Positions 29,456 to 41,415 of a DNA stretch of 64,000 nt are shown in pieces. The notes below the pieces were generated by a model that saw nothing but the letters and a program-made list of their open reading frames with translations, was not told where the DNA came from and did not search any database. Within the stretch, counting starts at the first letter, position 1; every line of letters begins with the position of its first letter. Source of the DNA: Trichobilharzia regenti (taxonomy: Eukaryota; Platyhelminthes; Trematoda; Strigeidida; Schistosomatidae); NCBI GenBank assembly GCA_944472135.2, contig OX235265.1:92536984-92600983 (forward strand). Direction: 5' to 3'. The translations under genes and the position numbers were made by a program.

Positions 29456-30204
29456 CTTGTGGTCCGTAGATGTCATGGGTCCATTTCCTCAGACATCCAA
29501 TGGTAATCAGTACCTCTTGGTGATGACGGAACACGCGACACGATGGGTAGACGCCGTAGCAATCCCAGACCAACGTGCAAGAACCGTGACAGATGCAGTA
29601 GTTAGACACATTGTTGCAGACCACGGCGTACCGAAGACAATACTGACAGACCAAGGTCCCTGTTTCGAGAGTGAAGAGTTTACTTCCCGTTTGCAACAGC
29701 TGGGCATCAAGAGGATCAGAACGACCCCATACCATCCACAAACGAATGGCCTAACGGAGAGAAACAACCGTGGCTGGCCTCGAAGGGCGGGAACTGGGAA
29801 ACGGAGCTTCCACTGATTTTACTAACACATCGTGCTACCACTCAGGAAACAACGAAGAAGTCACCCTTCCAACTGATGTATGGTAGAAAACCACGATTGC
29901 CGATACACAATGAGACCTGGCCCATGCACCAAAAGTGGAGTACGACGAAATTAAAAGCAGAGCGGAAAGAGGCAGTCAAGAATGTAATGCGGAAGCAACG
30001 GAGTGACGTCGCGAAGTCTCAGCTTAAAAAAAGGACTCAGTGCATTACCTTTGCACTCGGGGACCAAGTAAAGTGTAGAAACAGAAGATATACAGTTCAA
30101 TGCGGGCCAGGTTCACGGAAACTCCTTCTCCAAAGTCGGAAGGACCATACACAATCACAAAAAGACGGGGTCAAGCATATACCATCCTTGACCTTGACCT
30201 TAGC
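29403..30204 (+). pseudogene. gypsy integrase core, frameshifted
   Basis: The core domain continues with LWSVDVMGPF (first Asp), ILTDQGPCFES (second Asp) and NGLTERNN (Glu), giving the DD35E arrangement. A second frameshift after ERNN (about 29770) moves to the frame with LPLILLTHRATTQETTKKSP and FQLMYGRKPRLP. The tail FALGDQVKCRNR and the KDHTQSQKDGVKH region (gpytit-like in a shifted frame) is the usual C-terminal part. All three catalytic acids survive, but two frameshifts break the protein. It ends where the LINE begins. Confidence 0.85.
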
Positions 30205-33200
30205 GGCCTGTTCGAAGTTTTGGGCCAGCTACTATAATATCTACATTTTGCATCCAGTCTACTGTTTACCAACGTTTATTTATCGCCTAAATATGAATTC
30301 TAACAGAATCATTTACTCTCGTAACTTTATTAATCATTTACGACCAAATGACTTTCATATTCCAAAGAAACCAAGGAGGAAACATCGTAGTGGTTGGCAG
30401 AGAGCTCTCAAACGTACACCAATACACTTAACTACGGTCCCCGTCATAATGAACACAAACTGTCGCTCTCTGCCAAACAAGATAATGTACCTACAATCCT
30501 TGATGTCAACTGATACGTATCATAACACCGCCATAATCACATTACAAGAAACGTGGTTGCATGAACTGTATGATGACAATCTTATCTCACTAAAGGACTT
30601 TATTTTATTTCGTCAAGACCGTCAATGTTGTAATAAGAAAAATGGTGGTGGCGTTGCAACTTTTATTCACTCCAAATGGTCTGTCTCAAATAACGTCTGC
30701 TTCACCTTCTCAAATGACTTCATTGACTGTATTACTGTCAAATGTCGCCCCAAACATCTCCCCAAATATAAACAAATCTATATTACAAACATGTACATTT
30801 CCCCTAGTTGCTCTCCATCTGATCTATCTAATTTTGCTGATGAATTCACCATGTTTGCTGCTGCCAACTTCGACAACTCTCCGTCTATTATTACTGGGGA
30901 CTTCAACTCCTCAGATTGCTCCTTTCTTGAAGCTCTTGGTCACACAAACATAGTCAAATTTCCCACTCGACTTGACAAAACACTCGATCTAGTTTTTACT
31001 AATGACGAAGGAGTATATGAAACACGTAGACGTTCACCGATACTTAACTCCGATCACTGCATTGTCCGCGTTTTGCCAAAAATATACAGCAAAACACATA
31101 TTAAAATCTTCTCACACCTGTCTACGAAAGCACAACAAAGATGCTACACATCTGACAACCTACTCAATCTAAGATGCATGTTAAAAAATACTAACTGGGA
31201 TTTATTCTATGAAAGTACATTAGATGACTCAATCACCAATATAATGGATTATCTTAAGTTCTGCCTCGACATATGCTGTCCCAAACAAACACTGTTCAAA
31301 CGCCTCGACCGCTTCTCGTCTCCCCATCTCAAACAACTTCGCAGGCAAAAAGAAATGTTATATAAATGCAAAGACAAGTTAGGACTTAAAAAGATTAATG
31401 CTCAAATCAAATCTGAAATCAAAAATCTTAATGCTATCTATAACCAAACACTTTTATCATGCAAATCTCCTATCAGCATGTGGAAATTTTTCAATGAAAT
31501 TACTGGCAATAGTAAGCGATGTAATGTTTTTCCCTCTTGTGATGTTAATGCTCTTAATCTGTTTTTTATACGCTCTCCTTCTACTATAACCACTTCTAAC
31601 GTTACTAATCTTGTAGCTGATAACTTCCAGGACTTTAATACTCTCGATGTTTTGAAATGTCTTAAAACTCTTAAGCCCTCACATAGTCTTGGCCCTGATG
31701 GCATACCTGCATATGTTCTAAAACAATGTGCAGATGCTTTATGTTTTCCTCTAATATCCTAAATGCTTCTTTCTCCGAAAACGTTGTACCTGTTCCATGG
31801 AAAGACATTAAAATAGTCCCTGTCCCTAAACCTGGAAATAGCAAGAACGTAAAGTTCAGACCCATCGCCATCACTTCCCCGTTTCTAAAGCTCATGGAAA
31901 AACTTGTACTTCTTAAAAGCTTCGAAGACCCCAAACAATTTGCCTACAGACAGGGTAGGAGTACTTTAGACGCTGCAGCCGTCTTACACAACAGTATTGT
32001 CTCATCATTAGATAAAGGTGCCAAATATGTCCGCTGCACGTTTCTTGACTTCACTTCTGCTTTCGACTCTGTACCTAGATGTCTCTTGCTAAATAAGCTC
32101 TCCATGACACAAACCGGGTCCTGTGTCATGATTGCACTCAAACAGAATGCAGTACACCGTATACAAAGGCGAATCCTCCTCTGCTGTGCTCACTGAAGCT
32201 GGTGTCCCCCAAGGTGCTGTACTCTCCCCACTTCTCTTTTCTTTCTTTCTACATGACCTACCATCTTCAAATGACATTAACTTTGTCAAATATGCTGATG
32301 ACCTAACTGTATCTTTACCTGTCAAATGTCAAAGTGACTGCTCTAAACTAAATGGCTTCTTATCAGAAATCAGCCAATGGTCCAAGGAAAACGGTCTCAC
32401 CTTAAACCCCTCCAAATGCCAAACAGTTAATTTCACCTTTAGGCACAAATCTGACCTAAACAAACTGGTTAGCACTCACGAGGTGTGCAACATAGATGGC
32501 ACTGAAATTGAAACCAAGTCGGAAATTAAATACCTAGGCGTCACTCTATCTTCTGATCTTTCCTGGTCGTCTCATATCTTGACGATTTCCAAGAAAATAT
32601 ACCGTCTTACCTTCTACATCAAGAAGTTAAGACATTCTGGTGTAACCCAACCCTTACTACTACAATTTGTTAACTCCCGTATTCTGCCTATTATTCTCTA
32701 TTGTCCCCCCTTAGTTTTTCCTGGGCTATTGAAGAAAGCCTATAACTTATTACGCAAGGTGTTAAAGATTGTCAGCAATGTAAGCAACGTGCCACTTGAC
32801 CAGCTTGTTAATATTTTGGTCGACAGGCACATGAACTCATGTGAAAAATGGGTTAAAGCAATCCATTCTATCTAACTCACACCACCCTCTTCATTCACAA
32901 CTCTCCCCTTGTATCTGATCAGGCAGAACCAGAAGCCTATATAGGAAACTATATGCTCGCACTAGCAAGTACAAAAACTCAACCATACCGTACCTACTTG
33001 GCTCGTGTTCTGTGCGATAAAGAAAGCATTAGGCGTGATACCTATAACTTATTAAATAGTCAGTAGAACAATTGGATCGCGTCTTTCCAACTCACATCAT
33101 TTACAGGTACAACGTTTTCTCTCTACCTTTTTTTCCTTCTCTATTTATTTTTGTTATGTGCTGTTTGTTTCTCTCTTCCTTACAAACTCTATTAAAACAT

Positions 33201-33495
33201 TCTTGTTCGTTCTTTCACACTCTGTATATCTCGACCATTTTGCTATCGCTTACGCCAGTAAATATGCTAGTAGTATCTACTTTTCTAACACCTTCAAACA
33301 CTCTGTTTAATTTTAGCTTTGCTACCGACATGCTAATATGTTGTTGTCAAAACTGACTGAGATAACTTTAATCTATGTAGAATTTTATTTATTGAATGAT
33401 GTAATCACAGGATGCAATATTGTAGTAAAATGCTGAGAATTCCATTCTGTATCACAAGTACTGTTTTGGAATAAAGCTATTATCTTATCTTATTT
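30205..33495 (+). mobile_element. CR1/Jockey-type LINE nested in the gypsy element
   Basis: This is the longest uninterrupted copy of the family in the window. The leader (atttatcgcctaaatatgaa onward) matches the 5' fragment at 11.9 kb. The 3' end carries tgctgagaattccattctg, acaagtactgttttggaata and a (cttat)n-like tail at about 33478-33495. Gypsy coding sequence stops before it and resumes after it. The exact left boundary and any target duplication cannot be fixed by eye. Confidence 0.85.
30295..32875 (+). pseudogene. LINE APE endonuclease-reverse transcriptase, lightly damaged
   Basis: The start is about MNSNRIIYSRNFINHLRPND. The APE endonuclease shows LQETWLHELYDDN, GGGVATFIHSKW, IITGDFNSSDC and LNSDHCIVRVLP (the Glu, Asp-Asn and Ser-Asp-His sites). 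A linker leads to RT: SLGPDGIPAYVLKQC, then after a frameshift (about 31750) WKDIKIVPVPKPG, FRPIAITSPFLKLME, FLDFTSAFDSVPR, then after another shift (about 32130) GVPQGAVLSPLLFSFFL and the catalytic FVKYADDLTVSLPV, ending in the thumb PLVFPGLLKKAYN. A short deletion has removed residues before FEDPKQFAY. The two frameshifts and the deletion probably inactivate it. Confidence 0.9.
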
Positions 33496-33650
33496 TACCC
33501 GAAGAGGTGACAAACAGAAAGGAGTTAACGCCAGTCAGCTCCAACGATGCCTACAGTAGGACAAGCCGGTCAGTAACAATCCCCAACTAAAGGATGTAGA
33601 ACCCAGAAGGTCGGAACGTCTGCGCACGAAGCTATTTGACGGGGGACGAA
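33496..33650 (+). other. gypsy 3' coding remnant and polypurine tract
   Basis: Sequence resumes with a PEEVTNRKELTPVSSNDAYS-like reading, then gacgggggacgaa directly before the LTR. The G-run is the likely plus-strand primer. Confidence 0.6.
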
Positions 33651-33797
33651 TGTGGTAAGAGCAGGCTGCTAGCCAATTGGTTGACATTAATCTACATCAA
33701 TGTCTAGGTCACTAATATTGGCCGTGAGAAAATATGAACAAGGCTGATTCAACAACCAATCACAGCAAACTTAACGTGGGCAAATATGATTCGCAGA
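33651..33797 (+). repeat. gypsy 3' LTR, truncated
   Basis: The first 147 bases match the 5' LTR with one or two differences (tgtggtaagag against tgtggtgagag), then end abruptly at gattcgcagat. The next sequence is unrelated. Confidence 0.85.
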
Positions 33798-33834
33798 TTG
33801 TACAAGTATAAAACTTGTGCACTATGGTACAGTA

Positions 33835-34500
33835 TAACTCCATTATGGATAAGATTTTATTTTGATAAATCACACAGTGTTACACAGTATTATTAACTGA
33901 TGACCGCGTTTCGAGCACAAATTACTGCCACTCATAATCATATCAAGTTACTCACACAACTTTTCCTTCATTTATATACATGTGTGGAACTGACTAGATA
34001 TTTAAATATAAGTCAGTATAGGATAATGTGCATTCATAAATAATAATATGAGTGTTATTGATCAGTTACAATCAGATGGGAAATAAGACAAGTGCTTTTA
34101 TAGTCATGATAATAAGTAACTTTTTAGAATGTTGTGATGCGCTTGAATTGAAATAGAATTTTGAGATTATTTATTATCCTCCTCTGATTTGACTGATTGG
34201 CGGTAATAAGATCTTCGACACCTCTGGTATTTGCATTGAGCCATTTCTGTTGCATGTGTTGTGTTGGGTGTAGACTCGATGATGAACCAGGGAGGATTCA
34301 GTAACCAATCTATCTCTCTCTCCACCTACATAGATTACTTCTTAGAATCTTAACCCTCTCCCACCCACTATATTGTGTGGTTGTGTGCTAATGAATGCAG
34401 TGCAATTTCTGAGCTTCTTTTCTAAATTACTTACCTTCTCGAGGGACTTCAGTACTCCAGTACTACACACAATTGTCTAGCACTCTGTGTACATTATTAT
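33835..34500 (-). repeat. PLE terminus and 3' UTR, copy of 58236-58840
   Basis: About 650 bp match 58236-58840 closely, including gataagattttattttgata, actgatgaccgcgtttcgag and gttattgatcagttacaatc. At 58 kb the same sequence follows a PLE coding end, so this is the end of the same PLE without its coding part. A decayed hammerhead-like motif lies near 33895-33950. Confidence 0.7.
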
Positions 34501-34999
34501 GCATGAGAGAAACAATAGTCAAACTGAACAAAAATTTTCCACAATGGTTTCCTTCTCTTTTAACTGCATCTGCTTACTTGTTATCAGGGGGAGAAACTTC
34601 AAATTACCCATATAACACTAAGAGTTCTTCGCTAAGTAACATGTAACTCACACATTTTCTACTCACTCATATATAAAGTTTCCATGTTCATTATTAGCAA
34701 TAATAGGCAGGATTACAAGTAAAAATAAAATTCTATAAGATATTAGTTAATCACTGACGAATTTTCAGTTCTTAGTCTTAAAGAAATCAATACGTACTTG
34801 TTATCCAAACGCCTCCCCCCGCCCAAATTATTTTGATTTATGATAATGAAAGTGGTCTGAGTAGCATTCGCTTACTTTAGTGCTTCACTGGGTAAGTCCT
34901 TTAAATCCCAACATTAATCATTATTGTCAAACAAGAAGTGATCGAAAAATCTATGCGTAAGTAAATTGGATATATTTTAAAATACTTTTGAAGCTTATT
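34501..34999. other. non-coding gap
   Basis: It contains a C-rich run at about 34811-34823; otherwise nothing is recognised. Confidence 0.3.
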
Positions 35000-35168
35000 C
35001 AAGTATTAGTTTGTTGGGATTTGAGAGATTGGCTACAGGATTTCATCATGAGCTGGTGTCGTCTAGAGAATCATTGGAAAACCACTAAAGAATAATGAAC
35101 TGGACAGCTGTTTCTCCCTTGTTTTGGAAGTCTTAATCAGCACGCACCCATCACACGGGGGGGGGCTG
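35000..35168 (-). repeat. SINE-D copy, head missing
   Basis: The minus strand has the body of SINE-D: hammerhead-like core (GUGCUG, AUUAAGA, GAAA, CAGCUGUC, CAGUUC), then the tail ggttttccaatgattctcta-like and cctgtagccaa. It ends at a G-rich run at 35157-35165 and faces the next copy. Confidence 0.65.
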
Positions 35169-35194
35169 TCGAAACTAGAAATTCATGTGCCGTT

Positions 35195-35408
35195 GAGTCG
35201 GGTCCCAGTGGCTTAATGGTCTACAACCTCACCTAGTCCTGAGTTCGAACTCTAGTTGGTCGATTCTAATGGAGGGTCCCGAATTAGGGGGACGAAACAG
35301 TTGTCCAGTACTCCCAGCTGGTTATACAATGGTTCTCTAGCCGACGTCAGCTTATGATGAAATCCTGTAGCCAACCAATCAGATCCCTGCGAACCAACAC
35401 CTGAAAAT
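35195..35408 (+). repeat. SINE-D copy with tRNA head
   Basis: The head gtcccagtggcttaatgg and B-box-like gagttcgaactct are followed by GGACGAAACAGUUGUCCAGU, the second half of the hammerhead-like motif. The CUGANGA box is lost. The body continues to accaacacctg. Confidence 0.65.
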
Positions 35409-35625
35409 TATGGGATAATTTCACTTCGGATTATTTTTGTAGTTAATTTCCTGAAAGTTAAATCAAATTCTTCAGTTGACTACTGTGATATGGACCATCT
35501 TTCACCTTATTTAAATCCTTCTTCAGACAGATTCTATGAAACATCGATTCAGTAGAGTCTAGAATGCGTAGAGTGTGCTTGTTAAGTAATATGTTTGTGA
35601 ATATCTACCAGTATTGAATCATGTT

Positions 35626-36940
35626 CTGAGCAAATTGCAACTCCATCATCAGAGAACAAAGCATGGAATGGCGATCAAACCTCTACCTCAACTTCATAGA
35701 CTTTGAGAAGGCCTTCGATAGCGTTGATCGTGAAGTAATTTGGAAACTACTCGAGTACTACGGCGTACAGTGCCCCAAATATTCATCAACCTTATTCAAC
35801 AGCTGTACGACAACGTCACATGCCAAGTGATCCACAACGGAAGACTCAGCGAGGCGTTTGGAGTAAACACAGGAGTCAGACAAGGGTGCTTAATATCACC
35901 AATGAATGATATTCATAATTGTGGTGGACTGACTGGATTATGCGTCAGACAGTGAGTGGGAAACGAGAAGATAAGGATATCATGGACCGACGTGAATGAC
36001 CTAGAAGACCTGGATTTCATACGTGGATGATGTATGCTTGATGTTACACAAAATAGAAGACTTACAAGCGAAAACCAACCGACAAACTGGTCGAAGAAGC
36101 AACCAGCGAATACAGGACTCCAGGTGAACATAGACAAGACGGAGGTTATGAAAATAACCAGCTAACTAACAACAACAACAGCAACACCCAGTGCCAATCA
36201 CTATCACCGGGGGGGGATTTGAAAGAGGTTAGTTACTTCATTCACTCACTTATCTAGCATAGAGCATTGTCTCAACTACAGGAAGTCGGAACGGACGAGG
36301 ATGTCAAATAGAGTGAGAATCGGGAAGTCATCAAGAAACACATTCATCAACCTGAAACCAATTTGGAAATCTTCGTCACTCAGCCAGCATCAACAACAAA
36401 ATTTGGTCGGATTTTCAATACAAACCTGGTCGAGTCAGTCAGTTCTTCTATACGGATGAGAAACTTGGCGGGCGTGTCACAAGGAATGTTTTCAACAGGT
36501 TGCGATGCAGACCTTTATCGACAACTGTCTTCGCTCGATCTATAGTGAAGATCAGATGGCTGGGCCGGAAAGAGTCACCAACTATTAGAAACTATGGGAA
36601 CAAACAAAACAAGAACAAACCAATCGCCCAACAAATATGCAGGAGAAAGTGGAGATGGATGGATTGAACACTCGCCCGCTGAGGAGGCCGGGCCGCTGAG
36701 TGACATCGCGCGCGCGTCAGGCCATTGGTCGAGTGGAACCAGGCGGAAAGGGAAGCACGCGACGAGTGGGACGTCAGTGCAAGGGTGAGTGGGATCGAGG
36801 AGATCGTGTGAAGAGGAGTTGAAAGAGTATGGACCGACGTGGATGCAGGTGAAAAGTACAGCAGAAGACAGTAGCAAATGGAGACGTGCAGTTGAAGCCC
36901 TATGTTCTACTAGGAACCCAAGGGAACAATAATAATAATA
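35626..36940 (+). pseudogene. RTE LINE, 5'-truncated and decayed
   Basis: It begins in RT with LNFIDFEKAFDSVDRE (about 35690-35735), continues with GVRQGCLISPMND and a broken FADD region (about 36005-36030), and ends with the KWRW-like block, gaagccctatgttctactag and an (AAT)n tail at 36929-36943. Many frameshifts. This copy is closely related to those at 40465 and 59456, sharing the repeated accaaccgacaaactggtc line. Confidence 0.8.
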
Positions 36941-36943
36941 ATT

Positions 36944-37372
36944 GAAAGTAGAGTGTCAGTTTAGTTATTTTCACATTAACATAAATGTTTATAAGCGGGC
37001 TTGTGTATGGAATAATAGATTTTACTTGAAAGACAATTATCGTATTCAATACATAGAATACATACGTTCAGGTTTAAGATGCCTCATACTAATGGAGAAT
37101 TTCCAAAACTTCCGGCGGTATCAATTGTTAACATAACATGCTTTATGTGGCGGTCCGCTTAAATCGCTGCGCTAACTAAATTGCTTGCCACAAAAATCCT
37201 TCATTTTATTTGGATTTATCATCATTGTTTTAATCATTCAGTTAAATCAAATGATCTCCTTTACATAAACTTGCACGCTGATTTAACTTGATTCCAAGTA
37301 AACACTGTGTAATTCTTCAACGAAATGAAGGCATACTTCAGATTATTATTTGACATGTAAATGCTGTAAGAG
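36944..37372. other. non-coding gap
   Basis: No supported feature; ORFs here have no recognisable content. Confidence 0.3.
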
Positions 37373-37603
37373 TTCGTCAGTGCCATAGCGATTAGAATGC
37401 TCACCGACCATGCACATGGTCCGGGGTTCGATTCCCATCTGACGCACTCCTTTACATCGCTAAGCTAGAAATAAAGTAGGTAAAGAGGAAAGATTGGGCA
37501 TGAGGCTAGTAACCCCATCCTGTAAAAAGAAACACTGCTACAGAAACTTCAATCCACTAACTTGAAGCCCTATGTTCCACTGCGGAAAGTGAAGGAAAAA
37601 AAT
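37373..37603 (+). repeat. SINE-B copy
   Basis: tRNA-like head (B box ggggttcgattccc, 37422-37435), then cgctaagctagaaataaag, atgaggctagtaaccccatc, gctacagaaacttcaa and the RTE-like end gaagccctatgttccactg. This is the cleanest plus-strand copy. Confidence 0.75.
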
Positions 37604-37721
37604 GCTGTAAGGAGAAAGAAATTTTAGAAGTAAATACGCTGAAAAATTTTGTACCACATGCTCGCATACCGTCCGATATAAAGCCCTATTATTATTATTA
37701 CTATTATCACGAAAAACTCAT

Positions 37722-39838
37722 CTATCTAATTTCATGAAGCTGCCTTCAGTTCGAGATGTTTTCAATCAACAGGTTACATTTATACAACACGAAATAATTT
37801 CATACTGCAACCTCTTAATCGTTTGCAGCAACTGGCACAAAATCATGTTTGCACACTAAACAAATCTTTGATACATTCACTCACAAATGTCGAACAAGTG
37901 CTAATGAAACCTCCTCCCCTGGTTTCAATACAAATGATGTTCTAAAATGTCTTCAGTCTCTGAATCCTTCTTTTAGCCTAAGTCCAGATGGTTTGCCTAG
38001 TATTATTCTTAAAAGTGTGTAGATATCCCGTGTTATCCTCTCATGGACATATTTAATGAATCTTTTTCCAGAAATGTCATGCCAGCCGTTTGGAAGGACA
38101 TCAAAATTGTTCCTATACCTAAGTCGTCGACTGGAACATGTTTTAAATTTAGACCTATTGCTGTTATCTCCACTTTTCTAAAAGCTATGGAAAAGTTACT
38201 CTTACTTAATCTTCAGCCTTCACTTAAAACCTTTAACGATCCCAAACAATTTGCTTATAAACACAGTAGGAGTACTTTAGATGCAGTTGCAGTCTTGTAC
38301 CATAACATTGTCTCTAGCTTAGACACGGGGGCTAAATTTGTTCGCTGCAACTTCCTAGTTTACACATCTGCTTTCGGCTCAGTACCTAGGGACATTTTGT
38401 TAAACAAGCTTGCTGAAACTCAAACTGACTGTTGAGTTGTCAAATGGCTGCATTCTTATTTCTCAGGAAGAAGGCAGTACACTGTATGTCAGGGAAGTCG
38501 TCCACTTCGTTGCTTACTGAGGCTGGTGTCCCTCAAGGTGCTGACCTTTCTCCTTTTCTGTATTCTTTCTTCTTGCATGACTTGCCTCACTCTGATAACG
38601 AAATGAACTTTGTTAAGTATGCCGATGATCAAACGATTCCAATGTCTGTTAACTCCCAGCTTGATTGTAGTCAGATGAACAGCTTTCTATCAAAAATTAG
38701 CAAATGGTCTTCGTCTAATGACCTTAAACTAAATCTTCCCAAATGTCAGACTGTTAATTTCAGTTTCCGATGCAAACGAAAGTTAAATGAAGTCGTTGGT
38801 TCCTATGATCCTTGCAAAATTGATGACACTGATATAGAAATCAAATCTGAAGTTAATTATCTTGGATTAATTCTTTCTTCTGACCTATCCCGGTCTTCCC
38901 ATGTCTTAGCGATTTCTAAAAGAATATTCCGTCTGACTTTTTACATTAAGAAGTTGAGGCACTCAAGCTTAACCGGACCACTCCTCCTCTCACAGTTTGT
39001 CAACTTGTGCATCTTATTTATTCTTCTTTACTGTTCACCCTTATTCTTTCCTGGATTGCTTAAAAAAGACCATGTCACACTTCGTAGAACTCTGAAGACT
39101 GACAGTAGGACGAGTGGTGGCATCCCATTGGGCCATATAGTTGACACTGTCACTGATAGGCACTTGATGTCATGTAACAAATTTGGTAAAGGAATTTTGC
39201 CAGACTCTGAGCACCCACTCTACGCGCAGCTCCAACCTTGTGTCTTTTCAGGTAGAACAAGAAGTCTTTTCAGAAGACTTTATACACGTACGTTTAGGTA
39301 TAAAAATTCCACTATACCATATTTGGTGGCACGTACTTTATGTGATGAAAATCGTGTCAGGCATGAACTGACTAACCTTCTTTGCACTAGTAAATTAACC
39401 ATTTCCTCCACGCTTACACCATCAACCTTTATTGTTATTGTATTTCTCATATTTACAATTCTCTCATTTTTTTCATAAGTGTGAATATCATTTAAGCTGT
39501 GTTATAACTGTTAATTTTGTATTTCCCCTCACCGCTATACTATATCAACAGAACATTAGATTCAATAACCTTTAACATGCTAAACTTTCCAAATTGAATG
39601 GACAATACTGTTTGAAACAAACTCACTGTTATTGTTATATTTAAAACTCGCAATTCGTGCTTCGAATATTTTTGACTTTATATCGTGAATGTGGACAAAT
39701 TCCTCTGGTTAATTTTGTTTTAATTTTTAATTTTGTTCATATTTTGAGTAAATCAGATGCAATATTGTGACAAAGACTGAGAATTCCATTCTGTATTACA
39801 AGTACTGTTTTTGGAATAAAGTAGATTATTATGACTAT
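37722..39838 (+). mobile_element. CR1/Jockey-type LINE, 5'-truncated
   Basis: The third copy of the family. It lacks the endonuclease. The 3' end at about 39770-39838 shows gatgcaatattgtgac, gagaattccattctg, acaagtactgtttttggaat and a (ttatga)n-like tail. It is more diverged from the other two copies than they are from each other. Confidence 0.8.
37880..39478 (+). pseudogene. LINE reverse transcriptase fragment
   Basis: RT fingers WKDIKIVPIPKSSTG and FRPIAVISTFLKAME, palm motif A NFLVYTSAFGSVPRD (the catalytic Asp region is altered: F-G-S for F-D-S), motif B GVPQGADLSPFLYSFFL and motif C FVKYADDQTIPMSV (YADD intact), then thumb SPLFFPGLLKKDH and the C-terminal block. A stop at about 38433 splits it into two overlapping frames (38043-38435 and 38432-39478). 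The altered motif A should inactivate the enzyme even if the frame were whole. Confidence 0.85.
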
Positions 39839-39894
39839 TATGATTCAGTTCACGTTAAGCATAATTTAGAGTATCTTCATCCTGGAGTGACTAG

Positions 39895-40440
39895 AAAGTG
39901 CTCTGAGTGCAAATCCTTCGCCCGGAAAAAGCCGATTTGAGGGAAAGCGAATCATACGGGGATCGCATTGTGAGGCTAAGCAACATCACAGAATTTGTAG
40001 TCAAGTCTCCAACTCACATAATTACGTCTACTTTCGGTAGCGTTGACCATGAAGTAATTTGGCAGTTGTTTCAACACTGTGAGGTGCTTCAAATCTTATA
40101 TCAGTCTCATCAAACTGCCATACGACTATGCCTCCGAAGTGAGAAGGGGAGTAAGTCAAGCATATCTAGTGATATTTGTGATTGTGGTGGAATGGATCAT
40201 ACGACAAATCACGGAGATTATGAAGAGTATGCATCACAACACAACGGAAGATGTGGAGTTTGTGGATAATGTTGCAGAAACTGGAAAATTTATGAACGAA
40301 TACTGGAAAGCTGGTAGATGTAGCAAGGACGGGTGTTCAAGTGATAACAGAGAAGACAGAGACGATGAAGATAACTGACCATCACTAGCAACAACACACA
40401 CCAACTGCCATCAATGGGAGTAATTTGTAGCAGGTCACCT
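39895..40440 (+). pseudogene. old RTE LINE fragment
   Basis: A heavily decayed RT part reads LRPEKADLRES, TSTFGSVDHEVIWQLF (motif A lost) and EVRRGVSQAYLVIF (motif B changed), and a VEFVDNV-like relic in place of FADD. It is the most diverged RTE copy in the window. Confidence 0.65.
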
Positions 40441-40464
40441 CTTCCACTTCTCTAGGCAGCATCA

Positions 40465-41415
40465 GTATTAAAATGTACTACGTTCAGTACATCTTATCCA
40501 ACAGTTCTACGACAATGCTGCATGTCAAGTAATCCACAACGGGAAACTTATGGAATCCTTCAAAGTGAAGACGGCTGCCTACTATCGCCGATGATTTTCC
40601 TGATTGCAGTAGATTGGATAGGACTCCAGGTGAACATAGACAAGACGAAGGTTATGAAAATAACCAACCAACCAACAACAACAACAGCAACACCCAGTGC
40701 CAATCACTATCACCGGGAGGGATTTGAAAGAGGTTAGTTACTTCATTCACTCACTTATCTAGCATTGAGCATTGTCTCAACTACAGGAAGTCGGAACGGG
40801 TGAGGATGTCAAGTCGAGCGAGAACCGGGAAGGCAAGCGAGAAACACATTCATCAACCTGAAACCAATCTGGAAAATCAATCTTCGTCACTCAGCCAGCA
40901 TCAACAACAAAATTTGGTCGGATTTTCGATACAAACAACGTCAAGTCAGTCAGTTCTTCTATAGGGATGAGAAACTTGGTGGCCGGGACACAAAGAATGT
41001 TTCCAACAGGTTGCGATGCAGACCTTTATCAACCAACAACTGTCTTCGCTCGATCTATACTGAAGATCAGACGACCGGGCTGGACAGAATCGCCAAGAAG
41101 AAACTATGGGAACAAACAAAACAAGAACAAACCAATCGCCCAACAAATATGCAGGAGAAAGTGGAGATGGATTGGACACTCGTTGAGGAGGCCGGTTGCT
41201 GACATCGGGCGTCAGGCCCTCGAGTGGTAACCGAAAGGGAAGAGGCGAGTGGGACATCCAAGTGTGGCATGCAGAAGTTCATGTTTTGAGGAGTTGAAAA
41301 AGTATGGACTAACATGGATGCAGGTGAATAGTACAGCAGAAGACGGAAGCAAGTAAAGACGTGCAGTTGAAGCCCTATGTTCCACTAGGAACCCAAGGGA
41401 ACAATAATAATAAAA
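40465..41415 (+). pseudogene. RTE LINE fragment, rearranged
   Basis: The sequence begins with LIQQFYDNAACQVIHNGKL and LSPMIFLIAVDWIG, then jumps directly to GLQVNIDKTKVMKI, skipping the FADD motif. It continues to the C-terminal block and ends gaagccctatgttccactag plus an (AAT)n-like tail at 41403-41412. The missing catalytic segment is an internal deletion. Confidence 0.75.

Larger units (their letters stand above)
26182..33797 (+). mobile_element. Ty3/gypsy LTR retrotransposon with nested LINE
   Basis: Order: 5' LTR (26182-26532), primer-binding site, gag, pol (protease, RT, RNase H, integrase), a LINE insertion (about 30205-33495), remaining 3' coding end, polypurine tract (ggggga, about 33640-33646) and a 3' LTR cut after 147 bases. 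Two further LTRs of a related family stand alone at 46684-47026 and 55317-55627. The gag and most of pol are open, so the copy was recent when the LINE struck, but it now has integrase frameshifts and half an LTR. Confidence 0.9.

Noticed and set aside
29876..31762. one 628-codon gene
   Set aside because: The frame fuses the gypsy integrase tail with the start of the inserted LINE; the fusion is accidental.
33072..33356. plus-strand ORF after the LINE RT
   Set aside because: It is Phe/Leu-rich reading of the LINE 3' UTR; not shared as protein with the other LINE copies.
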